Positions 32,432 through 43,205 of a stretch of 64,000 nt of DNA are shown piece by piece (the stretch's first letter is position 1; every line of letters starts with the position of its first letter). The notes beneath the pieces were generated by a model. That model saw only the letters and a list, made by a program, of their open reading frames with translations, made no database searches and was not told where the DNA came from. The position numbers were made by a program, and so were the translations under genes. Source of the DNA: Laburnicola sp. R22_1 (lineage: Eukaryota > Ascomycota > Dothideomycetes > Pleosporales > Didymosphaeriaceae); NCBI GenBank assembly GCA_014281115.1, contig JACONQ010000013.1, positions 1,664,501 through 1,728,500 on the forward strand. The letters run 5' to 3'.

Positions 32432-34154
32432 TTAATATGACGCGAATTTCCGAATTTTAAACGAATTTTGTCGTGGGACATTATAAGTATCATGCGCGGG
32501 GTCCTCCTCATCCTGGAATTGAAGATCCTGTGTCGAATCCTCCGTCTGTAAATAACGCATCTCCCTCTCCAGCTGCTCGATTTCTTCTTGCAGTCTCCTT
32601 GCCTCATCTTCACCACCCTGCATCACTACGGGGTTATCCTGCTTTCCGGTGCTGCCTTCGTGTGTCGGTCTTGCACTTCCACTAAGGAAAGCCTCGTCTT
32701 CAACATCTCTTGCACTTCCACTAAGGAAAGCATCGTCTTCAACATCTCTTGCACTTCCACTAAGAAGAGCCCCGACTCGGTACTTCTCTTCTTTATCAAT
32801 TCTAGAGATACTTTCTGAAAAGTCTGTAGCCTGATGATCACGGAGAAAATCTCCGACAAGGTATAAGCTGCCCGTCAAGACGATTTGTGAGGAGTGAGCA
32901 AGGTACTTGGCGGCGCACAATGCCCGATACGTGCCGCGTGTCGGGATGGAAATGCCCGTGATTCCAGGTACTGTCTCCTTTGCCACCTGCAATAGTATCT
33001 TCGGATCCATGGACTTCACCCAGGGCATTCCATCAACGGGGCCAAAGCTCGTAGTGATGACTTTATCTCCAGGAACCAGCAACGTGCCGAGGTACTGGCG
33101 AGCATCTTTTCCCTCCGTCATTGCCAACACATAAGTGATTGACTTTGAAGGAGGGGTTGCATCCTTGTAGTCCTTCTTGTATACATAATGACGCTTGAGG
33201 TAACCCCTCAATGCCTTAGCCGCGTCGGGATTATGGGCACCATCGATGAGTACTTTTCTTTTTGAAAAGGCACCGAAGACAACGGGACACTTGAACAGTT
33301 GGAGACGACCGGGGATTGGTTGTTTGTTTTTGATGCCTGGAAGTAGTTTGATGGCCTTGGCTGTGTTCAGACCCATACTGCTCAGTACTTCAAGATATGC
33401 AAGATAGGCAAGAACTGCGTTGTCGCGTTGAAATGGCAACAACCCCTCCGCAAACTTGTGCCAAGCTTTGGTAGAATACAGCTTGTCTCTGAGGTCCGGC
33501 GTATCCAGCAAGATGCGAGGCCCAGCCCCTATTGTTTCGGCGTACTCATCAATCACCCGGTGCACTTTCAATTCGTTGACTGGATTGACCATGTACGGGA
33601 CGTTGGGGCGCAGGATTCCAGCTTTGTGCAAGGCGATCTCCTCGATGGTGTTGCCCAGGAAACCTTCGTGATCTTGAGCAATTTTAGAGATGACGGAAAC
33701 AACCTGGTTCTCCAAGATGTTGGTGGCATCGAGTTTGCCACCCATGCCGACCTCGATGACGCCTACATCGATATTTTTGTCGTTGAAGAGCTGGAAAGCT
33801 GTTGCGGTAAGGAGCTCAAACTCGGAAGCGTTGATCTGCTCGCGCTCGTTGAGTTGAATGAAGTGGTCTTCCACCTTGCGAAATTCGCGCTCTCCCACGG
33901 GCTTGCTGTCGATCTGGATGCAGTCCCACCTAGCGGTCGTCAGATTTTGCCATGTATAGAGCACGTGACCAGTACCTGTCAACCATGTGCGGCGAGGTGA
34001 AGCGGCCGTTGGGGATCAGTCTACGGGACAAAAGGTTGCTTGCGTTGCCGCAGATGGAGCCCTTGCCGTTGGTGCCGGCGACGTGGATGGCTTTCCAGGG
34101 GAACTGGACGTTCTGGAGCAGACGGCCGATCCGCTCGAGGCCCGGCTGGATCAT
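32432..34154 (-). CDS. FOL3: Dihydrofolate synthetase / folylpolyglutamate synthase family
   Basis: Mur-ligase-fold enzyme that joins glutamate to dihydropteroate, using ATP, in folate synthesis. Exons 34154-33976 and 33929-32432 around a 46-nt intron encode 558 residues. P-loop HVAGTNGKGS (24-33), RFTSPHMVDR, IEVGMGGKLDATNI, DHEGFLGNTIEEIALHKAGI and the Mur-ligase motif DGAHNPDAAKALRG are intact. Yeast Fol3 is about 427 residues; the excess is a C-terminal tail with a three-fold 13-residue repeat (LSGSARDVED type) and a charged coiled coil (RLQEEIEQLEREMRYLQTE). The first ATG (34154, MIQPGLERIGRLL) is the family's usual start. It is divergent from the gene at 34694 across 540 bp. Confidence 0.92.
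32671..32787. repeat. 39-bp coding minisatellite in FOL3
   Basis: Three direct copies start at 32671, 32710 and 32749 with a 39-bp period. Each encodes a 13-residue unit (FLSGSARDVEDDA and variants) in the FOL3 C-terminal tail; the copies differ by only a few bases. Confidence 0.92.
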
Positions 34155-34693
34155 GGCCGCGTGTCGCAGACGGCCAGGGCAGCATCGATGGGGGGGAAGG
34201 CAGAGAAGCGTGGAGTCTGAAACGAACAGTCAGGGCGTGGTGCAGGTGGAATGGTGAGTCAGGCGGTTCGGTGGACGAGAAGAAAGCACGGCGGGTTGGT
34301 CCTGAGGCTTGGCATCGGCGTATCTGTAGTCTACTGCATGTGCACGGACTGTGAGGGAGACAGCGGCCTTTGTGGAATGAGATAGCTTGGAATGTGTCGC
34401 TCGAGCGTCGGAAGGCGCACGATGAGGCTGGTGGTATATGTACAAGCCCCCAGCGCTGAGACGTCTTGTTGTTTGCATCGTCTCGGCGGGTCGTCGCTGC
34501 CACCAAACGCTCTGGCGCCGGCAGCCGCAACTGCAACTACTCCCAGCCTGGCTACGCGCAACACCCGCCGCCCGCCTCCCCCAGGCTCACTCAGCTGCGC
34601 TGCTCAGGCTCGCCACATCAACACCATCTCCCCTCATCACGCATCTCGCATCACGCATCACGCCCCGCCCGCCGCTCTCCCCGCGCTGCAACA
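34155..34693. promoter_or_regulatory. Divergent promoter, FOL3 and downstream gene
   Basis: 540 bp between two divergent ATGs. No coding similarity; presumably shared regulatory DNA. Confidence 0.5.
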
Positions 34694-35944
34694 ATGGGCC
34701 TTCCCGTGTGGCGTGCCCCGTCGCCCGAGCCGCGCGACCAGCAAAAGACTGCGCGCAGCCCCATCCGCAGGCGGCGACTCGGCACCACCTCTCCCAGGCT
34801 GCGCGACCACAATGTGCACGCTGCCGCGTCGCACCTCGCGCGTGCCGACTCCTCGACGCGTCGCTCCTCCAGCGCGCGCCCCTACCCCCCTCCGCCACCC
34901 GTCACAGACGCCCCGCGCCGTCTCCCCTTGACCCCAAACTTTGCGCCTGCTCATGGTCCGCGAAGACTAGCTACGACCATTCCACCGCCACGAGACGGCG
35001 ACGAGATCACGGGGGGTCGGGGTCTGCCGCCACGACACCTAGGCATCATAAGATATGCCCGTGGTCCCCGTGGTCCGACTCCTACTAGAGACACCCCCTC
35101 TGCCGATGAAGAGGAGAGCAGTGACAACGCCGTCGGCTTTCCGCCGCTGCGCCGTATGGGCCGACGCACCATTGCAGACGGACCGCTGCCTGCCAGCTCT
35201 CTGCGCGAGTCCTGGAGTCCGGCTACGACGCTCGATGGCTTGGGCGATCGCGACCGCAGCCTCAGCCCGGCGGTAGACGATCACTGGGAGACCATGTTGA
35301 CCAGCGTTGCGCCCGATCCCCTTGCGCCGACCGCTGAGTCCTCTTTTACTTCGGCCGCCGCATCTGCTTCGTTCTCAAACTCGCACCCCAGTTCGCGCGC
35401 CGGCAGCTCCAATTCGAACTCGGTCTCGTCTTCGCGCACTCACTTGACCGTCCCCTCGCGGCGTCAGTCATGGTCCTTTGACCAGTTTCTCCATGCGTGT
35501 GATACATCCGAAGACGACAGTGCTTCGGATACCGAGGAAGAGGATATGGAGGCATATGTCGCAGCTGGTCTTTCCCGCCTAAGGAGTGCAGCCAGGACCG
35601 CGTCAAACGAGCCTCCGCCGCAAAACCCTCACCGCTATTCACGTGTGGTTCGTGAGCGATCTCGAGAGTCGACCGCGTATGTGCGAAGTTTCTACGGTGA
35701 AGTGACGTCTTTCGACTCGCCGCGCCGGATGGAGGAGCGCGTGCTTCACGGCCAACCCGAGGGCCCCGTCGAGGAACGCAACATGACGGACGAGGAGATG
35801 CCGCTGGACCAGGAACTACGCGATGCCCGAGCCTTGATCGAGCGGTTGGCGCGGAGAGAAGACATACCGGACGACTTCTGGGCCTCGGTGGGTCTACGAC
35901 GACCTGTTGCCGACCGCGTGGAGCGGATTCAGCGGCTTTTGTAA
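34694..35944 (+). CDS. Fungal disordered protein of unknown function
   Basis: A 416-residue single-exon frame from the ATG at 34694 (MGLPVWRAPSPEP). Mostly Ser/Pro/Arg-rich and disordered. Segments that look conserved in Pezizomycotina are RDRSLSPAVDDHWETMLTSV with PDPLAPTAESSFTSA, and a C-terminal region ELRDARALIERLARREDIPD followed by FWASVGLRRPVADRVERIQ that should form helices. No signal peptide, membrane span or catalytic motif. The frame remains open for 76 codons upstream (from a non-ATG codon at 34466), but composition changes there and the upstream part overlaps presumed promoter. Confidence 0.7.
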   Translation: MGLPVWRAPSPEPRDQQKTARSPIRRRRLGTTSPRLRDHNVHAAASHLARADSSTRRSSSARPYPPPPPVTDAPRRLPLTPNFAPAHGPRRLATTIPPPRDGDEITGGRGLPPRHLGIIRYARGPRGPTPTRDTPSADEEESSDNAVGFPPLRRMGRRTIADGPLPASSLRESWSPATTLDGLGDRDRSLSPAVDDHWETMLTSVAPDPLAPTAESSFTSAAASASFSNSHPSSRAGSSNSNSVSSSRTHLTVPSRRQSWSFDQFLHACDTSEDDSASDTEEEDMEAYVAAGLSRLRSAARTASNEPPPQNPHRYSRVVRERSRESTAYVRSFYGEVTSFDSPRRMEERVLHGQPEGPVEERNMTDEEMPLDQELRDARALIERLARREDIPDDFWASVGLRRPVADRVERIQRLL

Positions 35945-36808
35945 TGAACATTTTATCACGAAAACGGCACCGGGCCTGCTGGCTGGTCTGGCATTGCCAT
36001 GGACCCTCAAGCACACGGTGCGCATGAGACGGGCCCATCCGATTCGCTTTTCCCCGCCACTTCTTCTTTCTTTTCTCCTTTTCTTCTTCTTTTTCTTCTT
36101 TTTCGAGCGGGCCGTACGGTACGAGCTTCTTATACACACGCCACGGCCACTGTGTGCTAGGTACTGAGTTTTAGTGCCTCCTGTTTTACTCCTCTCTGTG
36201 TATGGTGCGGACTCGACCTTGGTTAGAATTTTAACACGACGAAGATCTTCAATACACACGCCACGGTGAGACGTCGGCGTTTCGTCCGCATTTCAGTATT
36301 ATTTGATATCATTTCCATCGAGGATTCGGGCTTTTTTTCAAGATTTACCTTAATGTGTGCATTCACCAAAAGCTGTGAGGGAGGCGGTCTGTTGTATCAG
36401 GTTATGGGAATACTCTCGGGGTCTACTTTCTATATCTCGGTGGGAAGGGCGTTCCGGTGGTGTCCTAGAGTCAACGTGATCATGTATTTCTATTTAGCCA
36501 CGCAAATTTGCTACCTATGGTAGAGCTTTGCGACGCAGATGGGGAAGGAAAAAGTGTTCGGCACGATTATTGCGTGCTTTCACTGCTTCGAGCTTCGCCT
36601 TTGATGCTCGTGGCGACTGGTAGCTTCGCACCAAAATTTCATAATCAGCCACCATTACAAGTCTGACATGTCATTGAACCCTATGCCAGTGAGATCAAGA
36701 AACCCTGGGTTATGTATACTCCTACCCGCATGAACTCCATGCCCTATGCAGCTAGTCGAAATCATCGGATAGGAAGAAAGACCTGATAGAGCAAATTAAC
36801 AGGTAACC
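35945..36808. other. Tail-to-tail intergenic with pyrimidine tract and small insertion
   Basis: Between convergent genes. Contains a long CTT-rich tract (about 36058-36107) and the repeat described at 36133-36266. The rest shows no signal. Confidence 0.5.
36133..36266. repeat. 106-bp repeat copy flanked by 14-bp direct repeats
   Basis: The 14-mer TACACACGCCACGG occurs at 36133-36146 and again at 36253-36266. The sequence between (36149-36254) aligns without gaps to 54995-55100 in the AT-rich block. The flanking direct repeats look like a target-site duplication of retroposon size. Confidence 0.75.
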
Positions 36809-38257
36809 TTATGCTCCGTGTTCACGCAAAAGCTCGTCGTCGACAGACAACTGGTTGATGTGCTTCTTGGTGAATTCAAATGCTGTAAAGAAAATGGCAT
36901 TAACGACGCACGAACGGCTCATCGAGACACCGAGGCCTAGCATTCAGTTAGTCATCAATTCGTGTCTGAAAGATGGGAACGGGTAACATACCGCGATACA
37001 TCCGGGCATTGAAGAAGTGGATCTTGGGTCTCTCGGCTTTCTCTCGGCCGCCAACGAGACAATTGCGCTGGTAGATGCTCTTGGCGGTATCGATCGGAAA
37101 GATCTGTATAGACATCAGTAAGAGACGTCTCTTGGGGAATTTCAACAACGCACGCAAGCCCAGCTGACAAGCCCACACATGCCACCAGCGATAACAACAG
37201 CCGAAGGTGTTGTAGGAGAGCTTCCACGGGCGTTCGCCAGTAGTTGTTTCACACTCTCGTACGTGATGAAATAAATACCAGTACCAATCGTGTCGCGGAC
37301 TGTTATTGTAAGCACATAGTTCAGGCGACTGGTTCGCGATGGCATCACTTACGCAGATGCAAGTGGAACCCAGAATACAACCCCATCCAGCCTCGAAGTC
37401 GGACGAGGTTTTGTGCCGTTCTGAATGTGCCCAGGTTCTGGTAGCTCTTCCGAATCGCGTCATTCGTGCCGCCGCCGTCCTTACGATCTGCCATCAGAAC
37501 CGAAATTTGAGCGCTCAGCTTCGTCAACTCAAAGGGACCTGTGCAAATGTATGAGCGGCATGGTTTAACATGGGCATAACTTGTGCCTTACAAGCTATGG
37601 CAGTTATGGCAGCCCCAGCTGCGGCGCCCGAAAGCCCAAAGCATGTGACGGTCGACAATGTGGGCAACGCATCCTTTGTATTCGCAATGACAAGGGGAGA
37701 ACTTCCAGTAGCCCGGTAGATCCAATCATCGAGAGCATACTTGGACTTTTGGTATATTGAAAATGAGACCGTCCGGACGAGGGTTATGCTCGCAAGCGGT
37801 GACCACATGCCTGCGGTATGAGCATCAGCTATTGTTCCCTGCTCCACGCCAGGCTACGATCGTACCGCGATAGAAGCCGTGCAAGCCTTCTGTCTTGTAG
37901 GTGTGGCGAACGCAGTCAGAGAAGGAATTGAAGTTGTAGCTGTTCTCGTCAGACATCGTACGCGTGCAGAGGGGGGAGGGGAGGGGATGGCATGGCATAC
38001 GCTTGCAGTCGGGTCTTCACGGAATCAAGTGGGTACTAGAAGCCGTCAGCCTGCGTACAGCTGCTCCGTGAGCTTATACGCACGGCGACAAAGGTAGAGA
38101 GCATGCTACTGGAGCTCGCAGCGACCTCGGTCCGGTACCGCTTCGTCCAGCGCTTTGCCTGCTCGCTCCGCAGGACGGCCCGCGAGACGTCCTGGACATG
38201 GCGCGGGCGGCTATGGGCGCGCTGTACATCTTGCGTGTCCTGCCTGCGCTCGGGCAT
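36809..38257 (-). CDS. Mitochondrial solute carrier (SLC25 family)
   Basis: Inner mitochondrial membrane transporter. Eight exons (38257-38084, 38035-38001, 37939-37866, 37810-37592, 37538-37353, 37299-37154, 37103-36992, 36936-36809) give 357 residues with every splice phase matching. The three carrier repeats are marked by PxD/ExxK signatures: YPLDSVKTR, CPFELTK and FPIDTAKS. Other conserved parts: GLHGFYRGMWSPLASITLVR, FRTAQNLVRLRGWMGLYSGF, DTIGTGIYFITYESVKQLL. Residue pattern does not reveal the substrate; it recalls the poorly characterised yeast YFR045W type. The start is uncertain: ATG 38257 is the first in frame, but an upstream exon is possible. Confidence 0.87.
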
Positions 38258-39203
38258 ACTGGCTGTCGCTAGCTGTGGAAGACGAGACGCCTTCCTACGG
38301 CAATCGCGATGCGGCCAGTAGCCGGGCAAGCTCCATCAAGACGTCCCCAGACGCAGCGGCCGGGAGGATCGTAGGCGTCCCTTGGGGCTTCGCGGAGCAC
38401 AGGCGGCGTGTGAGCGTACGGTCGGGCGACAATGGCGTGAAGTGAGATGGCTGCAACGGGGAGATGTCAAGAGTGGTGATGAAAGATGGTGGGGTTAGTG
38501 CGTGCCCGAAACGGTCTAAAGCTACCTTGGAGGGGCTGCAATTGGCCCGCACTGCTGCAGGCTGTATATACGCAGCTATCTTCCTGCGTGCCTCCTGGAA
38601 TGATCGCTCGTTCATCTATAAAATGCCCGATCCCGCCATGGCACTCGCAGCCGAGCGGAGAGGGAGCCGCAGCTTCTTTCATCTCGCTGTGTTGCCGCAG
38701 AGCGCCTCCAACACTTGCTTCTACGACGCAAATCACCAAGTCCAAATGCGGGGTCAGTCCTGCCATGTGAAAGCTTAAAGATCACCATCAGGACTCCCCT
38801 CACCATGCAGCGAATCACACTTCAAGGTGCTGATAGCTGACACATCTTGAATGCAGGCTTCGCTTCGCTTGCTTGGAGCGTTCACCAAGAAGCTTCTACC
38901 GTGGAGCGACAAGTCCACGAGCGCACAAGTATAGCGTTATGATAGGGTCAGACCTGACTTGTAGCTCCCGTCCCGTCTGATTTCCTTGAAGCGCGAAAAG
39001 CAAGCGCATATAATGCAATGCAACCCCTTTTTGTCAACACCTTGAAACGCTTTTCTGTGTCCACAACAGCAGGAGGGATAATTGCTATTATTGTCATCTT
39101 TTTATTAGAAACCTCTTAGTCGCAAAAAAAAACATAATGCAATGCGTAGACATTGCTCGTACGGCCGTGTAAATTTTACGATTATGCATTCTGCCACATA
39201 TTT
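38258..39203. other. Intergenic
   Basis: Upstream region of the carrier gene and 3' region of the next minus-strand gene. No supported coding sequence. Confidence 0.45.
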
Positions 39204-39518
39204 TCAATCATCCTTCCCCATCAACTTGCGCAACCGCTCCTCTTCGGGAGATCTTTCGGTCCTAGCCTTAGCCTCCTTCATCTTAACCTTCTCTTTCTTC
39301 TTCCCAGACACATCCGCCATGAAAGCTTCCTTCAGCGTAGTCTGGTCATTATCCACCCTCTCCAATTGCCCATGCCTCCGCATGCTTTCCTTGTGCCAGC
39401 TGACCTGTCCGCCATCTGCCTCGCGATGTTTCTGCGCGTTCAGTTTCGCTGCTCGTATCGAGGTCCTCGCATAGACGAAGAGTAACCCAGCCATGGTCAA
39501 CGCTGCCAAAGGCGCCAT
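39204..39518 (-). CDS. Small membrane-anchored fungal protein
   Basis: 104 residues from ATG 39518. One N-terminal hydrophobic segment (APLAALTMAGLLFVYARTSI) is followed by a highly charged hydrophilic tail: RAAKLNAQKHREADGGQVSW, RRHGQLERVD, TLKEAFMADVSGKKKEKVKM and a final EEERLRKLMG. I recall similar uncharacterised single-span proteins in Pezizomycotina. Topology predicts an anchor with the charged part on the other side of the membrane; compartment unknown. A plausible acceptor (CCACAG) lies just before the ATG, so a 5' untranslated exon is possible. Confidence 0.65.
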   Translation of the reverse strand: MAPLAALTMAGLLFVYARTSIRAAKLNAQKHREADGGQVSWHKESMRRHGQLERVDNDQTTLKEAFMADVSGKKKEKVKMKEAKARTERSPEEERLRKLMGKDD

Positions 39519-40339
39519 CACCGTCTGTGGATAGAGTCAGCATTGCTGAAGAGATTGGGAGCGCAGCCTGGAAACCGTACTCGTCCATTGATGATGCCTT
39601 TGTTCCGAGACAGCCGCGGACTCGCGGAGCCAGAAGTTGGCTTGGAGACTTCGTTCATGCCATCTGGGCCCCGGGGCATAGAAAGCCTGCCACCCATCGT
39701 ATGAATGGGTCTATAAGCTCAGAGAGCGAGTTCCAGTTGTGGGGGTTCGGGGAATGGTGCACGTCAGGTCGACGAACTTTGGGAGGCGAGGTGGCGTGAG
39801 AGGGCCGTAGGGCTATGGCGGGATTTGCTAGCGACTGCAGCTGTTGGACATGCTGCTGCACGTCGTTGTGGGTTGCAACTGTCGTTTAATGCGAGGCTAT
39901 GTCAAGACGTGGAATCCATCGCGACTGAGCATCATCAATCGACGGTTGGTTGGTGGTGTTGCTGCTGGGTCCGATGAGGTAATCACAAGCTTAGCCCTCA
40001 AACAGGCCTAGCTTCCTGCAGCTTCCCGACGCACCACTGTGACGAATTTGCGCTTGGTCATGACAAAGTCCTCCGAGTCCAGAAGACGTCCATTCGCGAT
40101 CCTACGCAGACCAGCCGTTCCTGGGTTACGCTCGAGCCCGTGCTTTGCTTGTGGAATAGTTGTACAGTGCGCCCGTCCGCTCTTTTGACAAATTCCGTGT
40201 GCCAGCCCGCACTCAAGTGCTCAGCTTTGTCAACCGCTCGTTGCTGGGGCTGCACAGGATTACTAACCTAACGATTACTTCTAGCTTTGACAGGTGGCGT
40301 CATCGTTATAAGTACGTCTCTGTCCGCATTGCTGTCTTC
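39519..40339. promoter_or_regulatory. Divergent promoter, small protein and GLR1
   Basis: 820 bp between divergent starts. No coding sequence supported. Confidence 0.5.
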
Positions 40340-42117
40340 ATGCGTAGAACACTGGCCATAAGACAGTTGCACCGACTCACACCCGGTCTCGCCTTCACTG
40401 CTCCTTCCTCTGCTGCTTCGCGCCTTCTTGCTCCGGGGCGTCCCGCTCTCGCAGCTTCCCCAAGACTTACACTGGCCGCCTCGCGTTTGTCAGCAGTTTC
40501 CTCCCACTTTTCTACTTCCACCCCCGCCATGGCTCCTGTTCCGAAAGAGTGCGATTATCTTGTCATTGGCATTGGCAGCGGAGGCATTGCATCAGCCCGC
40601 AGGGCCGCAAAGCACGGCGCCAAAGTCATCGCCATCGAGTCCAAACGATATGGCGGCACCTGCGTGAACGTCGGTTGCGTGCCCAAAAAAGTGACTTGGA
40701 ACGCGGCCGCCATCTCGGAGACATTCAAGGATGCGAAGGCGTACGGCTTTGGAGGCTACGACCAGCCCACGTTCGACTGGCCCATGTTTAAGAAAAAGCG
40801 CGATGCCTACGTCAAGAGGCTGAACGGCATCTACGAGAACAACTTGAACAAAGACGACATCGAGCACTTCAAAGGCCGAGCCAAGTTCGTCAGCAAGAAC
40901 GAGGTTGAGGTTGCGTTGGCAGAAGGGGGTACTCAGAGGATAAAGGCGAAGAACATTCTCATCGCCACAGGCGGACGTCCCAAGGTACCCGAAATTCCCG
41001 GCGCCGAGCTTTGCATCGACAGCGATGGCTTCTTCGACCTCGAGACCCAGCCAAAGAGCATTGCGACAAGTGGTGCGGGGTACATTGGCGTCGAGATGTC
41101 AGGCATGATGCATGCCCTAGGTACCCAGACGCACTTCTTTATTCGAGGCCAGACGCTTCTCCGCACATTCGACCCCATGATCCAGGACGCGGTCACTAAG
41201 GAGTATGAGCGCCAGGGCGTCAAGCTGTACAAGGGTTCTCTAATTACGAAAGTCGAAGACATTGGTAATGGCATGAAGCGCGTTACCTACCAGGAAATCG
41301 AGAGCAAGAAGGAGGGTACTATCGAGGTCGAATGCGTCTTGTTCGCCACGGGCCGCGTCCCGGAGGTGAAGGATTTGCGCTTGAAGGAGTTGGGCTTGAA
41401 ATTGAACGAGAAGAGTCAGATAATGACGGACGAGTACCAAAATACCAACATTGCGAACATTTACGCGATTGGCGATGTATGCGACCGCGGCTTCGAGCTG
41501 ACTCCTGTCGCCATTGCCGCTGGTCGCCGACTGTCAGACCGTCTATTTGGCGGCAAGCCTGACGCTCACCTCGACTATAGCAACATACCGTCAGTCGTAT
41601 TTGCCCACCCGGAAATCGGGTCCATCGGTCTGACCGAGCCTGCGGCCCGCGAGAAATACGGGGATAAGGTCAAGATCTACAAGACGGAATTCACTGGAAT
41701 GTTCTACGCGATGATGGACCAGGAGGACAAGGCACCAACAGCCTACAAAATAATCTGCGTCGGCGAGGAGGAGAAGGTGGTGGGCCTGCATATCCTGGGC
41801 CAGGGCTCTTCGGAGATCCTGCAGGGTTTTGGCGTGGCGATCAAAATGGGCGCCACGAAGAAGGATTTCGACAACTGCGTGGTGAGTAGCTCGGTCTTTT
41901 TACCTGATTCTAGAGTGCTTGCATATGTATATCTGGTGGCTGCGACCCTGTGTTATGCGGGGAAGCAATTCTGGAGTTCTAGTGAACGTGCGCTAATGTA
42001 CACTACCGTAGGCTATCCATCCCGTTTCGGCAGAGGAACTGGTACGTCGAGTCAAGCCCATCGGTCTCCACTCCATTGATCTCGTGCTAACACGGCACAC
42101 AGGTTACCATGACCTAG
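40340..42117 (+). CDS. GLR1: Glutathione reductase
   Basis: FAD-dependent enzyme that regenerates GSH from GSSG with NADPH. Exons 40340-41881, 42012-42041 and 42103-42117 give 528 residues. FAD motif DYLVIGIGSGGIASARRAA, redox disulfide GGTCVNVGCVPKKV (Cys108 and Cys113), NADPH fold GAGYIGVEMSG, NIYAIGDVCDRGFELTPVAI, HPEIGSIGLTE and the catalytic C-terminus IHPVSAEELVTMT, assembled from three exons, the last only five codons long. The ATG at 40340 adds a 63-residue Arg/Ser/Ala-rich presequence; the ATG at 40529 (MAPVPKECDY) gives a cytosolic form. Yeast GLR1 likewise makes both forms from two starts. Confidence 0.95.
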
Positions 42118-42429
42118 TCCCTACCCCGGATCTCCCCCAGATCTGCTAGGAGATACCACACCCTCCGTAGAAGATAGATTATTCCAGAATGAAGCCGCGT
42201 CTTTCGGTGCATCTAACTGCTGTTCGACGATCGTCGACTTCCGCTTCAGACATGCGTTCCGCATGCTCCGTGAAGCTATGGCCACTTGTCGTAAGCTAGC
42301 CGTCGCCTGGCGCTGTACTGTGATTTACATCGGGCTGCGGACTTATGCCGCAGCAGGAGATGTTCTTGCGTGTCCAACATCCTGACCAGGGACGGGCATC
42401 GGTCGGTTGCCTTCTAGGGTCAATAGTGC
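42118..42429. other. GLR1 3' region up to AT block
   Basis: GLR1 3' untranslated and flanking DNA of normal composition; nothing else seen. Confidence 0.45.
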
Positions 42430-42691
42430 TTAATTGCTCAGCTCTCCTTACTTAACTAAAGTTTAATTTTAGTAGCTAATTTGATAGCTTTTTATATAGC
42501 TAACTTAGCTAGATATATAATAATTATTATATACTTTAGTTACTAGCAGAAATAGTTTTTTTACTATATACTATATATATAGTTTATTTTTTTATAACTA
42601 AGAAGTTTCTAATAAAAGAATTATTATAATAGTAGATATTTCTTCTACTACTATAAACATATAAAAGTGTTTTATACTATATATATATATA

Positions 42692-42792
42692 GTGTTAATT
42701 TAATCTATCTAGAAGTAAAATAATAAAGACTTTTATCTTAAATAATATAATAAAAAAAGGAGAGCCCTCTACTTAGTAATTAAAAAGATACT
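42692..42792 (+). repeat. Dispersed AT-block repeat, copy 1
   Basis: Pattern GTGTTAATTTAATCTA, then TAATAAAGACTTTTATCTTA, AATAATATAATAAAAAAA, GAGCCCTCTACTTAGTAATT, AAAAAGA. Same order as in copies at 43011, 53856, 55244 and 55700. Confidence 0.75.
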
Positions 42793-43010
42793 ATATATAT
42801 TATATTACTTATAGTAAAATTAATACTAACTTTATTATATAGTTTTTACTTTATTATTGCTATATTACTAATACTAACTATAATTTTAGTTACTTTTTAT
42901 ACTTTTTTATTTAGTAAGTAAAAAGCTCTAAAAAAATTTAAAAATAAAAGCCTTCCACTTAGTAAATAAAAAAAAGTATTTAATAAATAGCTAAATAAAT
43001 AATATATATA

Positions 43011-43118
43011 GTGTTAATTTAATCTACTAAGAAGTAGAATAATAAAAGCTTTTATTTTAAATAATATAATAAAAAAGCAAAGCCCCTTATATAGTAGTTA
43101 AAAAGATCGTAAAAGGTA
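43011..43118 (+). repeat. Dispersed AT-block repeat, copy 2
   Basis: Same modules as copy 1, diverged mainly by transitions. Confidence 0.75.
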
Positions 43119-43205
43119 AATAAATAGTATAATAGAATTTATTAAAAGTAATTAAAAAAAATTAGTAGTATTACTAGTGTACTTATATATAACTATTACT
43201 AGGAG

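Larger units (their letters stand above)
42430..43205. repeat. AT-rich, RIP-degenerated repeat block 1
   Basis: Abrupt change to very AT-rich sequence with almost no CpG, full of TATA/TAATA runs and stop codons in all frames. Contains two forward copies of the dispersed repeat family shared with block 2. Composition returns to normal at about 43,205. Confidence 0.85.

Noticed and set aside
35346..36137. 263-codon frame antisense to the gene at 34694
   Set aside because: Mirrors the Ser/Arg-rich codons of the plus-strand gene and continues into the CTT tract; no independent similarity.
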